Part shown: piece after piece, positions 37,965-50,085 of the stretch | How positions within the stretch are numbered: the stretch's first letter is position 1 | Layout: each line of letters starts with the position of its first letter | NCBI GenBank assembly: GCA_021777375.1 | Contig: JAJYDV010000003.1 | Location: 1-64,000 of the forward strand | Length of the DNA: 64,000 nucleotides | Direction: 5' to 3' | DNA from: a bacterium | GTDB taxonomy: Bacteria > Patescibacteriota > Saccharimonadia > Saccharimonadales > UBA4665 | The notes under the pieces: generated by a model | What the model saw: the letters and a program-made list of their open reading frames with translations, nothing else | Told to the model about the DNA's origin: nothing | Databases searched by the model: none | Position numbers and translations under genes: made by a program

Positions 37965-39302
37965 TTAAACGCTTAACATCCTGTCTAGTTTCTCACGAAT
38001 ACTGCCACCTTCGCCACCACTTAACTGCATAGTATCCAATCCGACTCTTAGCAACCCCATGGCGGTTATATAGGTATGGTCGTTAACTTTGCCGGTGGTG
38101 TCATTAATACCGACTACCTGATTTGGGCGAATTAAATTAACACTCGGACGTCTGGTGAAAGGTAAGCTTTTATACCAATCCGATCCTTCCAGACGGTCAA
38201 GCAGCATACTAAGACTGGCGCCACCACCACAAAGGAACATCCGGTTAGGTAAGTGATCGAGTTTGGGGAATTCGGCTAGGGCAAGTTCAATGCCGCTTAA
38301 CCAGACATCGGCGGTTTTTTCGAGCGCTGTTTCGACGGTCGGACGCTTTTGGGGTGGCAACTGGTTGTTGCCGTAACTCAGTTTTAAGGTCTCGGCTTGT
38401 TCAAAGGTGACATCCAAATCCCTAGCTACGGCGTGAGTATAGGCGCGTCCGCCGATACCGAACATTTTGGTCCCCTGCACTCCTCCGTCATCGACAACCG
38501 CTATATCTGTAGTGCCGCCGCCGACATCCATCAATATGGCACTTAGGTTTTGGTTTTGTTTATCGCCAATCACTGCTCTAGCGACTGCAAAGGGCTCGGC
38601 AGCCACGGCAATTAAATCTAGGTCCAGTTCTTCGGCAGTCTTCTCTAGGGCACCAATATGAATCATTGGCGCAAATGCGGTATAAAGTTGAATTACTACG
38701 TCTTTACCTTGAAAACCAATTGGGTTTGTTACCGGATAACCGTCAATCTCGATACTTACAAGAGCACTGTTGACCAGGCGAATGGCAACTTCTTTGCCGC
38801 CCATTTCCCAGGCTAGTTGTTGTTTGGCCCGGGTTTCGGCTCGCTGTTGGACTAAGCGAATAATCTGCTCCATCTCTTCAAGGTCAATCGTCTTATTGGC
38901 TGTTTTGCGGGCTACCCGGATAGTAGTAGTTGTTCCTTTAACCAGTTCACCGGCTATACCAATAATTGCCGGGCGGGCACTTACCCCGGCCTGTTGCTCG
39001 GCTTCATTTAGTGCAGCGTCACAGTTTTCGACAACCCCAGCAATGTCAGCAATCGCTCCGGCCTGCATGTCGCTTAAGGCCTGGTGTTTACGACCAACAC
39101 CAACAACATCAATACTGCCATCCGAATTAATCTTGCCAATCAGCGCTTTAATATATTCGGTACCAATATCCAGAGCAACTAGGTAATTTTTACCTGCTGG
39201 ACCCTTGGCGGCCTTAAAGCGGATATTCTGTAATTTACCTTTGGAGGTCGTAACTAGTTTAGTGGCCGTATCTTTGCCGACCGATTTGAGCTTGCTAAGC
39301 AT
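37965..39302 (-). CDS. ftsA: FtsA-like actin-fold ATPase (cell division/pilus-type)
   Basis: LVALDIGTEYIKALIGKI, SHS2-like region, LSAILMDVGGGTTDIAVVDDG, MFLCGGGASL. Confidence 0.85.
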   Translation of the reverse strand: MLSKLKSVGKDTATKLVTTSKGKLQNIRFKAAKGPAGKNYLVALDIGTEYIKALIGKINSDGSIDVVGVGRKHQALSDMQAGAIADIAGVVENCDAALNEAEQQAGVSARPAIIGIAGELVKGTTTTIRVARKTANKTIDLEEMEQIIRLVQQRAETRAKQQLAWEMGGKEVAIRLVNSALVSIEIDGYPVTNPIGFQGKDVVIQLYTAFAPMIHIGALEKTAEELDLDLIAVAAEPFAVARAVIGDKQNQNLSAILMDVGGGTTDIAVVDDGGVQGTKMFGIGGRAYTHAVARDLDVTFEQAETLKLSYGNNQLPPQKRPTVETALEKTADVWLSGIELALAEFPKLDHLPNRMFLCGGGASLSMLLDRLEGSDWYKSLPFTRRPSVNLIRPNQVVGINDTTGKVNDHTYITAMGLLRVGLDTMQLSGGEGGSIREKLDRMLSV

Positions 39303-39359
39303 AATAACTTCTACAGTATAGCACCGAGAGCGCTTAAGTAAGGCTTAAGAACTGGCGCT

Positions 39360-41249
39360 TTAAGTCAAAACCGCTTTAATCCGTCGGATGCCAGCCGAGG
39401 ATGACTCCTCTTTAATAATTTTAAAGTGTTTTCCGCCCTCGCCTAGTTGTCCGGTATGTTCAACATGCGGTCCTCCGCAAACTTCCAAGCTATACGGTTT
39501 AGTTTCTCCTTTCGGGGTCATAGAATAGACTTTCACTTTGTCTCCATAACGTTCACCAAATGCTCCGAACGCGCCCATTTCATTTAGCGCTTGGGAGGTT
39601 GGATACTCTGTCCAGGATACCTGAAGATCACGTTCAATCTGGCGGTTTACTTCTTCTTCTAACGACCTTATCTGCTCGGGTGTCAATTTGCTTGGATAGC
39701 TAAAATCGAAACGCAGACGCTCTTCTGTAATATTGCTTCCGTGCTGTACGACACCTTCCCCTAGCTGTTCACGCAAAGCCTTGTACAGCAAATGCGTGGC
39801 GGTGTGGTATTTCTTGTGGATGTCTCCATGGCCCGCTAGTCCACCCTTAAACGTTCCTTTGGCGGCAGTGTGCGAGCGCTCACGTTGCAACTTCATCTGA
39901 CGGTCAAAAACTTCTTTCCAGTTCGTTTCTAGATCAACTCCCTTGGTGGCAGCTTCCTCAGCACTTAGCTCAACCGGAAAACCAAACGTGTCGTACAAAG
40001 TAAATATGTCCTCACCGTTGAGACGCCGTTTGGCAGTTAGTTTATCAAACTGCCTAAGGCCCTTCCTGAGAGTCTGGCGGAAAAGTTTTTCTTCGCGGTT
40101 TAAGGTTTCTGTGACATTAGCTCGACTCTGGGCCATTTCGGGGAAATCGGCCTCATAAAGATCAGCTACCGTACGACTGACTTCTTCAATAAAGTTTTGC
40201 TCAATTCCAAGTTCAAAGGCAAAACGTACCGCGCGGCGGATCAAGCGTCGCATTACATAGCCCTGTTCTTTATTGCTTGGCGTAATTCCATCCACTGCTA
40301 AAAATACGGCCGCCCGGAGATGATCGGTAATCACCCGCATCGGGGTGGTAGCGGTCTCGTAGGTCTTTCCGGACAAGCGCTCCAGCGTTTCAATAACCGG
40401 GCGCATTACGCTAACTGAATAGACATCCGGGTCATCAAGAACCGCTGCAGCAATCCGTTCAAGTCCGCCGCCATAGTCAACATTGCGCTTAGGTAGCTTA
40501 GTAAAACCGTCCTTGGTCTTCTGGTATTCCATAAATACACAGTTACCTAGCTCAATGTAACGTCCACAATCACAATTGACATGACAGAACTCACCATACT
40601 TTGGGTTATGTTTAACCTGCGGGAAGAGATAAAACAGTTCGGTATCCGGTCCGCCCGGCTCACCGTCCGGCATTCGCTCCGGACCACCGGAACGGGACCA
40701 CCAATTCTTGTCCTCATAGTAGAAGATACGTCCGTCTTGCTCGCCAAGAGTAGCCGCTCGGTCGGTGCTTACAAAGTCTACCTGTTGGCTGCCAAGGCCG
40801 GCTTTGCTAAACACTTCACTCCAGATATTTGCACTCTCTTCATCCTTAGGAATACCTAGCTTTTGGTTACCACTATAGCAGCTGACAAAAATACGGTTTT
40901 TATCCAGACCAATAACTTCGGTCATAAACTCCCATACCCAGGCAATTTGTTCGTGCTTGAAGTAATCGCCGAGACTCCAGTTGCCGAGCATTTCAAAGAA
41001 TGTAGTGTGCCGGTTGTCGCCAACTTCCTCAATATCTTGAGCTCTGAGACAGGTTTGGCTGTCCACCAAACGCACTCCGGCTGGATGCTCCTGGCCCAGC
41101 AAGTAAGGTAGTAAAGGCTGCATACCGCTGCCGGTAAACAGAGTTGTTGGGTCCTCTTTGGGAACCAGCAATGAGCGCGGTATGACTTGGTGCGCTCGAG
41201 CTTTAAAAAACTCCAGGTAGGCGGTGCGGATTTCTTGAGTCGTCTTCAT
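39360..41249 (-). CDS. alaS: alanyl-tRNA synthetase lacking C-Ala domain
   Basis: FTGSGMQPLLPYLLGQEHP, editing-domain HTATHLL and CGGPHVEHTG; ends at SAGIRRIKAVLT (629 aa). Confidence 0.96.
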   Translation of the reverse strand: MKTTQEIRTAYLEFFKARAHQVIPRSLLVPKEDPTTLFTGSGMQPLLPYLLGQEHPAGVRLVDSQTCLRAQDIEEVGDNRHTTFFEMLGNWSLGDYFKHEQIAWVWEFMTEVIGLDKNRIFVSCYSGNQKLGIPKDEESANIWSEVFSKAGLGSQQVDFVSTDRAATLGEQDGRIFYYEDKNWWSRSGGPERMPDGEPGGPDTELFYLFPQVKHNPKYGEFCHVNCDCGRYIELGNCVFMEYQKTKDGFTKLPKRNVDYGGGLERIAAAVLDDPDVYSVSVMRPVIETLERLSGKTYETATTPMRVITDHLRAAVFLAVDGITPSNKEQGYVMRRLIRRAVRFAFELGIEQNFIEEVSRTVADLYEADFPEMAQSRANVTETLNREEKLFRQTLRKGLRQFDKLTAKRRLNGEDIFTLYDTFGFPVELSAEEAATKGVDLETNWKEVFDRQMKLQRERSHTAAKGTFKGGLAGHGDIHKKYHTATHLLYKALREQLGEGVVQHGSNITEERLRFDFSYPSKLTPEQIRSLEEEVNRQIERDLQVSWTEYPTSQALNEMGAFGAFGERYGDKVKVYSMTPKGETKPYSLEVCGGPHVEHTGQLGEGGKHFKIIKEESSSAGIRRIKAVLT

Positions 41250-41274
41250 AGTTTAATTTAAGTATTCTAGCAGT

Positions 41275-42330
41275 TTAGGCGCAACGATTAATAATCCCGC
41301 CGCCAATTACCTCTTCATCGCGGTAGATAACTGCCGATTGACCTGAACTGGCAGCACGCAGCGCATTGTCGAGTTTTAACTTAACTCCTTCTTGATCAAT
41401 TAGCACCTGACATGGAATGGAATCAGAACGGTAACGGCACTTAACACTGTAGCCAATGCCGTTTTTGGGCCGATCATTAATCCACCAAGGCTCGACCAAC
41501 TCAAGTTCGCTGCTCCAAAGACCCGGGTCAGTTAGTTCACTGCTAACATAGACTTCGTTCTTGGCCATATCTTTACGGACTACATAATAGGGTAATCCGC
41601 CACCAACGTTTAAGCCGTGACGCTGCCCAATCGTATAGTAAATGGCTCCATCGTGTTCACCGATAATCTTGCCCTGCTGATCGATAATCTTGCCCTTAGG
41701 TTGTTCACCAAGCTCACTTAGCAGAAACTGTTTAATACCGACTTCGCCAACGAAACAGATGCCTTGGCTATCCGGCTTTTGGGCGGTTCTTAAATTGCGT
41801 CGTGCGGCTTCTTTGCGAACCTCACTCTTATGCATTTCACCTAAAGGGAAAAGGGTACGTTTTAACGCCTGGCTACTGATTCGATAGAGAAAGTAACTCT
41901 GGTCCTTAGTTTTATCTCTTGCCGTTAGCAACTTGCCGTTAATTGCTCTCGCGTAATGACCGGTGGCGATTAGCTCGGCGCCCATTTCGGTAGCCGTATT
42001 TAAGAAAAGCTTAAACTTAATTTCCTGATTGCACATGATGTCCGGGTTTGGTGTCAGACCTTGCTGGTAGGCTGACAGCATGTAATCGACAACTTGTTGG
42101 CGGTATTCAGTCTCGAAATCGAAAACCCTAAAAGGGATACCTAACTGTACGGCAACCGCTTTAGCGTCCTTGAAGTCGTCCTCCCAACCGCATGTAAAGC
42201 CGGGCAAATCACGCGTCCAGTTCTTCATAAAAACTCCCGTGACATCATAACCCTGCTCCTGCAATAACGCTGCTGCAAGAGAGCTGTCAACACCGCCGGA
42301 CATGCCGACAAACACCTTCTTTTGGCTCAT
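41275..42330 (-). CDS. mnmA: tRNA-specific 2-thiouridylase MnmA
   Basis: VGMSGGVDSSLAAALLQEQGYDVTGVFMKNW, IMCNQEIKFKLFL, DSQGICFVGE. Confidence 0.97.
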   Translation of the reverse strand: MSQKKVFVGMSGGVDSSLAAALLQEQGYDVTGVFMKNWTRDLPGFTCGWEDDFKDAKAVAVQLGIPFRVFDFETEYRQQVVDYMLSAYQQGLTPNPDIMCNQEIKFKLFLNTATEMGAELIATGHYARAINGKLLTARDKTKDQSYFLYRISSQALKRTLFPLGEMHKSEVRKEAARRNLRTAQKPDSQGICFVGEVGIKQFLLSELGEQPKGKIIDQQGKIIGEHDGAIYYTIGQRHGLNVGGGLPYYVVRKDMAKNEVYVSSELTDPGLWSSELELVEPWWINDRPKNGIGYSVKCRYRSDSIPCQVLIDQEGVKLKLDNALRAASSGQSAVIYRDEEVIGGGIINRCA

Positions 42331-42368
42331 CCTAACATTTTAGCCTAAAAGGTAAGTTTATCGTGAAC

Positions 42369-44786
<2,418 letters not shown>

Positions 44787-44790
<4 letters not shown>

Positions 44791-46214
44791 CTCTTTAGCT
44801 CCACTAAGCTCTCGGCGAGTAGTTTATCTTTAATGCGTTCATAATCGGCCTCTTTCTTAAACTCCAGAGCGGCTTGGTTAGCCTGGCTTTTGAGCTTTTG
44901 GATGTTTAGTGGCTTATCCAGAGAGGCATGGAGTACAATATCCAGTGCTAAAGTTTGGGCAAGTAGCGAATAGTGTTCATTAATTTGTTGGTTCATCAGC
45001 TGAAATAGCATTTTGCCACGGTTTAGCGAAGTTTGAGCCTGCAGAGCGAGTTCTGATCCGAAGTGCGCATACTCTTCAGCCTCGTTATAGTCAGCCAGTA
45101 ATTTTAAAGCTTCAGCAGTGAGTTCTTTTTGGCGTTGGTTCTGACCAACCCCGCCAACTCTGGATACACTTAGACCGACACTGACCGCTGGACGCATCGT
45201 ATCTCTAAAGACTTTCATGTCCAAAATCCACTGACCATCAGTAATGGACATAATATTGGTTGGCAGATAGGCGGCAATGTCCCCGCTGTCGGCCAAAACA
45301 ATCGGTACAGCAGTAAAGGTCTTCTTATTGGACTTTAGTCGGCCGGCGCGTTCCAGCAAACTGGAGTGAGCATAAAACATATCTCCCGGGTAGGAATCGC
45401 GTCCCGGACTCATCCTGGAGAGTAGGGCGACCTGGCGGTAGACATGGGCATGGCTGGTAAGATCATCGTAAACAATGACTACGTCCTGGTCGCATTTTTG
45501 CCAAAGATACTCTCCGAGTGCACAACCGACATACGGCGCAAGGTAGCTGGCAATTAACGAATCAAAACTGGTAGAAACAACGACTATACAATTATCCATC
45601 GCCTTGGCCGCTTCTAAGCGAAGCAATAAATTAGAGATGTCCGTTCGGCGTTTGGCAATTAAGACATAAATTACGGTCTCATCGCTTTTGGCTTGGTTAG
45701 TTACAATCTGGGTAGCAAGTGAAGTCTTACCGGATTTGCTATCGCCCAAGATAGCTAGGCGTTGACCCTTAATTAAAGGCAGTAAGCTATCAATGACAAC
45801 TACTCCGGTAGCTAACTGATCGCTTAGGCTAAAACGCTCAGAAAGCGGCGGTGCATCGTTAAATACCGGCCAAGTGGCTTCAGCGGCAATTGGTCCTTTT
45901 CCATCTAGCGGTTCGCCAAAAACATTAATTACTCGACCAATAAAGTCGCGGCCGACCCGGGTTACCAAATCATCGTGCTGAACTACCACCCGCGTACCAA
46001 TATTTAAAACCTCTTTACCAAGGTGAAGTACGCTTGTGAACTGTTCACCGACTTCTGTGACGTAACCCTTACTGCCATCCTCAAACAACACTAGGGAACG
46101 AACTTTAACGGGTTGCATACCGCTAATCTTGACTAAAAAATCATTAACTGCCGCCACTTCGCCAATCGGGCGGCCAGCTTCAACTAAATGATCAAAGTGT
46201 CGATTGTCGCTCAT
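44787..46214 (-). CDS. atpA: F-type ATPase alpha subunit
   Basis: LAILGDSKSGKTSLATQIV, GRDSYPGDMFYAHSSLLERAGRLK, RPAVSVGLSVSRVGG. Confidence 0.95.
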
Positions 46215-46714
46215 AGGGGCTCGGTTGCCTGGGACTCCCTAATCCCATTAAGCAATAGCTCACGCTGGTCACTAAATTGCTGACGCAGGCTAAAGTCATG
46301 GTAATGGTTAAGCGTTCTTAGAGTAAATCCGGCTGCAATTGATGGCTCAAGGCCAACGTTAATCAGCAGTATCGGATCGATTCGGTCCCGAAACCAGCTC
46401 GTGATTTTAGCCATGAAAATACTTGATGGTTCACTTGCGAAACTAATATGTACCTGCGGAGCACTTTCGACTAAGTTGCCGAGGAAAGCAATTGCCGCTT
46501 CACGATCCTCGGTCTTTAGCAGGTTAAGACTATTCTCTTGGGCAAGGTCATTCAACGCCGATGATGGTTTTGGCAAGGTTTTAGGCTCTGCCCCTGATTG
46601 GCGTAACTCTGTTTGGTGCGCATAATCGTTTAGCACTTCCAGCTCACGTTTTAGACGCATCGCATCGCCTAGGCTAATCACCCGAAGCGGTAAGACAAGC
46701 TGCTCATGCGCCAT
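46211..46714 (-). CDS. atpH: F-type ATPase delta subunit-like
   Basis: Position between b-like and alpha; C-terminal PILLINVGLEPSIAAGFTLRTLNHYHDFSLRQQF; start taken as MAHEQ. Confidence 0.7.
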   Translation of the reverse strand: MAHEQLVLPLRVISLGDAMRLKRELEVLNDYAHQTELRQSGAEPKTLPKPSSALNDLAQENSLNLLKTEDREAAIAFLGNLVESAPQVHISFASEPSSIFMAKITSWFRDRIDPILLINVGLEPSIAAGFTLRTLNHYHDFSLRQQFSDQRELLLNGIRESQATEPL

Positions 46715-47324
46715 GTGTAATATCCTCGGCAATCGACTGTTTATTTGCTTCCAGTTCGGATAGGATATACTCCAACTGATCACTCAGATCAATCTGCTTA
46801 CCAATCGCCTCCAAAACATAATGATTAATGATGTCAGCCATATTTTGTTCGAAGCGCCCGATTAAACGCTGTTTTTCAGCCTTAACCTCGCTCGACATTT
46901 GCTGACTCATCATTTGGCGTTGCTCCTCTATGGTCTCCTTGGTTTTCTCGATTGAATCAATCGCCATTTGCTTGGCATCGGTAATGGATTCTTCATATTT
47001 TGTAAACTCTTCCCTCAACTTAGAGCCTAGCTCCTGCTTCATGTATTCGTTTAGCTGGCTAGTGGTTAAGCGAAGGTCTTGTTGCAGAAACATTGCGTTT
47101 TCGCCAATAATTTTCTCGAAGTGTAGCCGGCCGCGGTTACGCAGTTCCTCACGAAATTCCTCATTAAAAATATGCTCTACATCAGTATTCGCGGCATCAA
47201 GCAGCTGCTGACGAGGGTTCTTGGAACTTTCACTTAAGTGCGATAGCTTAGTTATTAGCCAAATAAAAGCAATACCGGCAGATACGATTGACACTAATAT
47301 GACTGCCAGCCACCAAATTGTCAT
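46704..47324 (-). CDS. atpF: F-type ATPase b subunit-like
   Basis: Single N-terminal TM plus long coiled coil, upstream of delta/alpha. Confidence 0.7.
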   Translation of the reverse strand: MTIWWLAVILVSIVSAGIAFIWLITKLSHLSESSKNPRQQLLDAANTDVEHIFNEEFREELRNRGRLHFEKIIGENAMFLQQDLRLTTSQLNEYMKQELGSKLREEFTKYEESITDAKQMAIDSIEKTKETIEEQRQMMSQQMSSEVKAEKQRLIGRFEQNMADIINHYVLEAIGKQIDLSDQLEYILSELEANKQSIAEDITHGA

Positions 47325-47402
47325 TTATTTTATCCCACCATTTTTGCTTATTTATGCTTCCTGCTTAAGCTTTAATATACCGCAGAATGATTTGACAAGC
47401 AA

Positions 47403-48545
47403 TTAGTCAACAAGGGTATGAAGAACGGCGATTACCCGGTCTATTTCAGCTTTGGTGGTATTTCTTCCTAGGGTAAAACGTAGTGAAGCGCGAGCATCAC
47501 TGTCTGCTAGACCCATAGCTAGCAATACGTGCGAGGATTCGCTGCGGGCGGCACTACAAGCCGAACCGGCAGCCGCCATAATACCAGCTTGATCGAGTTT
47601 TATAAGCAACGCCTCGTTGTCTTGATTCTTAAATGTAGCGTGAACGTTATTTGGCAGACGCTGTTTTCGGGATCCGTTAATAGTGACTAAAGACTTAAAG
47701 TTCGCGTATAGCTCTTTGATGAAGTAATCACGCAGCTTAGTTTGCAAATCACTCTGCTTGGCGCGCCGCTTTTGAGCCAAACTTAAAGCCGCAGCAAAAC
47801 CAATGTCTGCACTGACATTCTCAGTTCCGGAACGCAAACCGGATTCCTGGCGTCCACCGTCAATTACTGGACTAAGTGTTGCTCCAGCGCGCACATACAA
47901 GGCGCCACTCTGTTTAGGACCATATACTTTGCCACCATTCAAGCTCATCAAGTCAACACCAAGACGGCTAACATGCAAGTCTAAAAAGTTACCGGCTTGA
48001 CAAGCGTCAGTATGAAAGAGTAGCGGCAATCGGTTGCCCTCTGCTCGACGCTTTGCACGCTCGGCGTTAATGATAGCCGCAATAGGTTTAAGTGGCTGAA
48101 TAGTGCCGACTTCGTTATTGGCGTACATAACGCTTACTAATACGGTGCGCCCATCAAGCTGATTAATTAAATCTTCGAGGTCCAGACGACCATCAGGGTC
48201 AACTTTAAGCTTGGCATGGTCAAAAAGAGCGGCTGGGGCTAGCACCGATTCATGCTCGACTGCCGAAACCAACATCCTAGCTTCTGGGTAGCGTTGCATT
48301 ACACCTTTAATAGCTAAGTTGTTGGCCTCCGTACCGCCAGCGCAAAATATTATTTCTCCCGGCTTAGAACCTAGAACTGTAGCAACCTGGGAACGAGCCA
48401 GATTTAGTATAGCTTTAACCTCCCTGGCCGCCTGATAGTCGGACGAGGGATTAAAGAACTTATCTGATGCAAATGGTTGCATCAGATCAGCGACACGTTT
48501 ATCTAACGGAGTAGCCGCCGCATAGTCCAGATAGATTGATTTCAT
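47403..48545 (-). CDS. cysteine desulfurase (NifS/IscS type)
   Basis: YLDYAAATPLDKRV, SAVEHESVLAP, SLNGGKVYGPKQSGALYVR, AGSACSAARSESSHVLLAMG. Confidence 0.95.
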   Translation of the reverse strand: MKSIYLDYAAATPLDKRVADLMQPFASDKFFNPSSDYQAAREVKAILNLARSQVATVLGSKPGEIIFCAGGTEANNLAIKGVMQRYPEARMLVSAVEHESVLAPAALFDHAKLKVDPDGRLDLEDLINQLDGRTVLVSVMYANNEVGTIQPLKPIAAIINAERAKRRAEGNRLPLLFHTDACQAGNFLDLHVSRLGVDLMSLNGGKVYGPKQSGALYVRAGATLSPVIDGGRQESGLRSGTENVSADIGFAAALSLAQKRRAKQSDLQTKLRDYFIKELYANFKSLVTINGSRKQRLPNNVHATFKNQDNEALLIKLDQAGIMAAAGSACSAARSESSHVLLAMGLADSDARASLRFTLGRNTTKAEIDRVIAVLHTLVD

Positions 48546-48562
48546 GGACTAAAAAGTTGCCG

Positions 48563-48928
48563 CTATGACGTTTGGTTAGCTAAGCGCTGCAATTCAGGGA
48601 AAACTTTTTTGCTGTATAGCTGGCTGGCCTGATAGAGGTTTAACAACTCTTCTTGATTAACCTCGCGGTAGGGGTTATTGCCTTGAGTTTTAAAAACGCC
48701 GTTTGGTCTAACGTCATAACGGGTAGTTAAACTACGGCGGCGACCGCGTTTATCCGGCCATTCCTCATGCCACACCCAGGTGTGTTCATCTAGACAGAAG
48801 AACTCTCGGCGGTGTTTGTTTGGAACCGGCCCAAATAATTGTCCGCCGATTCTAGCTTCATAACGAATTAATTCTTGCACGCTGTTCAAGGGAGTACTAA
48901 GCGCTTTCTTAATGGAATCGATAATCAT
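48563..48928 (-). CDS. hypothetical protein
   Basis: 121-aa ORF in tight gene string; CLDEHTWVWHEEWPDKRGRRRSLTTRYDVRPNGVFKTQ. Confidence 0.75.
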   Translation of the reverse strand: MIIDSIKKALSTPLNSVQELIRYEARIGGQLFGPVPNKHRREFFCLDEHTWVWHEEWPDKRGRRRSLTTRYDVRPNGVFKTQGNNPYREVNQEELLNLYQASQLYSKKVFPELQRLANQTS

Positions 48929-49258
48929 TTAGGCGGCCCTTTCAACATCTAATTCGTCTAGCTGATCGGAGTAAATTTTCTCAACACGGGAACGGATAAA
49001 AGTAATATCCAACTCACCGTCGACGCCTACTTGCATTTCTGGGGCAGCTTCGGAAGTAATAACTTCTTTGGTTTCGGTACTCATCGCTTCCGCAGGTGAA
49101 TTTTGAACCTCGAGCGGCGGTTGCTCAATAGCTAATTTAACTGCAACAGCAGCTTCCAGGCGAGCTATGGCCTCTGAAATTGTAAATAAGCGATCCTCGG
49201 CCGGATGCCTTGTCTTAAGTGTCTCTCTTGAGTAGTCGTCTTGATTCATAATATTCAC
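48929..49258 (-). CDS. hypothetical protein
   Basis: 109-aa ORF abutting 48563..48928. Confidence 0.65.
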   Translation of the reverse strand: MNIMNQDDYSRETLKTRHPAEDRLFTISEAIARLEAAVAVKLAIEQPPLEVQNSPAEAMSTETKEVITSEAAPEMQVGVDGELDITFIRSRVEKIYSDQLDELDVERAA

Positions 49259-49269
49259 GCAAAATTTAA

Positions 49270-50085
49270 TTATATCCCAAAAAGTTGTTTCGTGTTATCT
49301 ATAGTTGCTTGTTCGAGATTTTCAAGTTTAACTTTTCTAAGCTCCGCTAAAAACTCGACTATCCGCACTATGTATTTTGGCTCATTTATATTACCACGAT
49401 ATGGGTTTGGTGTCAAGTAAGGGGCGTCAGTTTCAAGAAGTAAGCGGTTCTGCGGGATAGCTTTAAACATTTCTTTCAGGAGCGGGTCTTTAGCAAAAGT
49501 CGCGATGCCGTTAACACCAATGTAAAGCCCCCTGTCAATAGCCATATCCAGAGTCTCCTTGGTATCCGTAAAACTGTGCAATACTCCACGTAATCTTCCT
49601 TTGGGGTAACTATCGAAGATCGGCCAGAAATCTGAATAAGCCTCCCGAACATGAAAGATCAGCGGTAAATTGTTTTTAATTGCCTGGTCGAGTTGAAATC
49701 TTAGGATTTTCTCCTGATCTAAAGGTTCAGAGTGCTGATAATAATAATCTAATCCGCATTCACCAATAGCGATGACTTTGGGCTGCTTAATCAGCTCACT
49801 AAACTCAGCGCTAGCTTTAGGGTTGCTAAAAAATCGTTTTGCTTCATGCGGGTGAATACCAACAGCGGCATAACAACCAGTGCTAGCTTGAGCAAACGAG
49901 ACTGCCGCCACGCTGTCTTCTAATTCCGTTCCAACGCAAATAAATTCCTCTACTCCTGTCTCTCGTGCACGATTGATAATCTCGTCTGGACCAAGTCCCA
50001 GCTTGGCCCATTTCCTTGAGGTTTGGTCCTCGCTAGTCGGGCCAAAGGAATGGATATGACAGTGGCTATCTATTAGCTTAATCAT
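49270..50085 (-). CDS. tatD: TatD family metal-dependent hydrolase
   Basis: LIDSHCHIHSFG, IGECGLDYYYQHSE, FHVREAYSDFW, LLLETDAPYLTPNPYRGNINEP. Confidence 0.96.
   Translation of the reverse strand: MIKLIDSHCHIHSFGPTSEDQTSRKWAKLGLGPDEIINRARETGVEEFICVGTELEDSVAAVSFAQASTGCYAAVGIHPHEAKRFFSNPKASAEFSELIKQPKVIAIGECGLDYYYQHSEPLDQEKILRFQLDQAIKNNLPLIFHVREAYSDFWPIFDSYPKGRLRGVLHSFTDTKETLDMAIDRGLYIGVNGIATFAKDPLLKEMFKAIPQNRLLLETDAPYLTPNPYRGNINEPKYIVRIVEFLAELRKVKLENLEQATIDNTKQLFGI

Noticed and set aside
38770-39186. 138-aa plus-strand ORF
   Set aside because: Antisense shadow of the FtsA-like gene.
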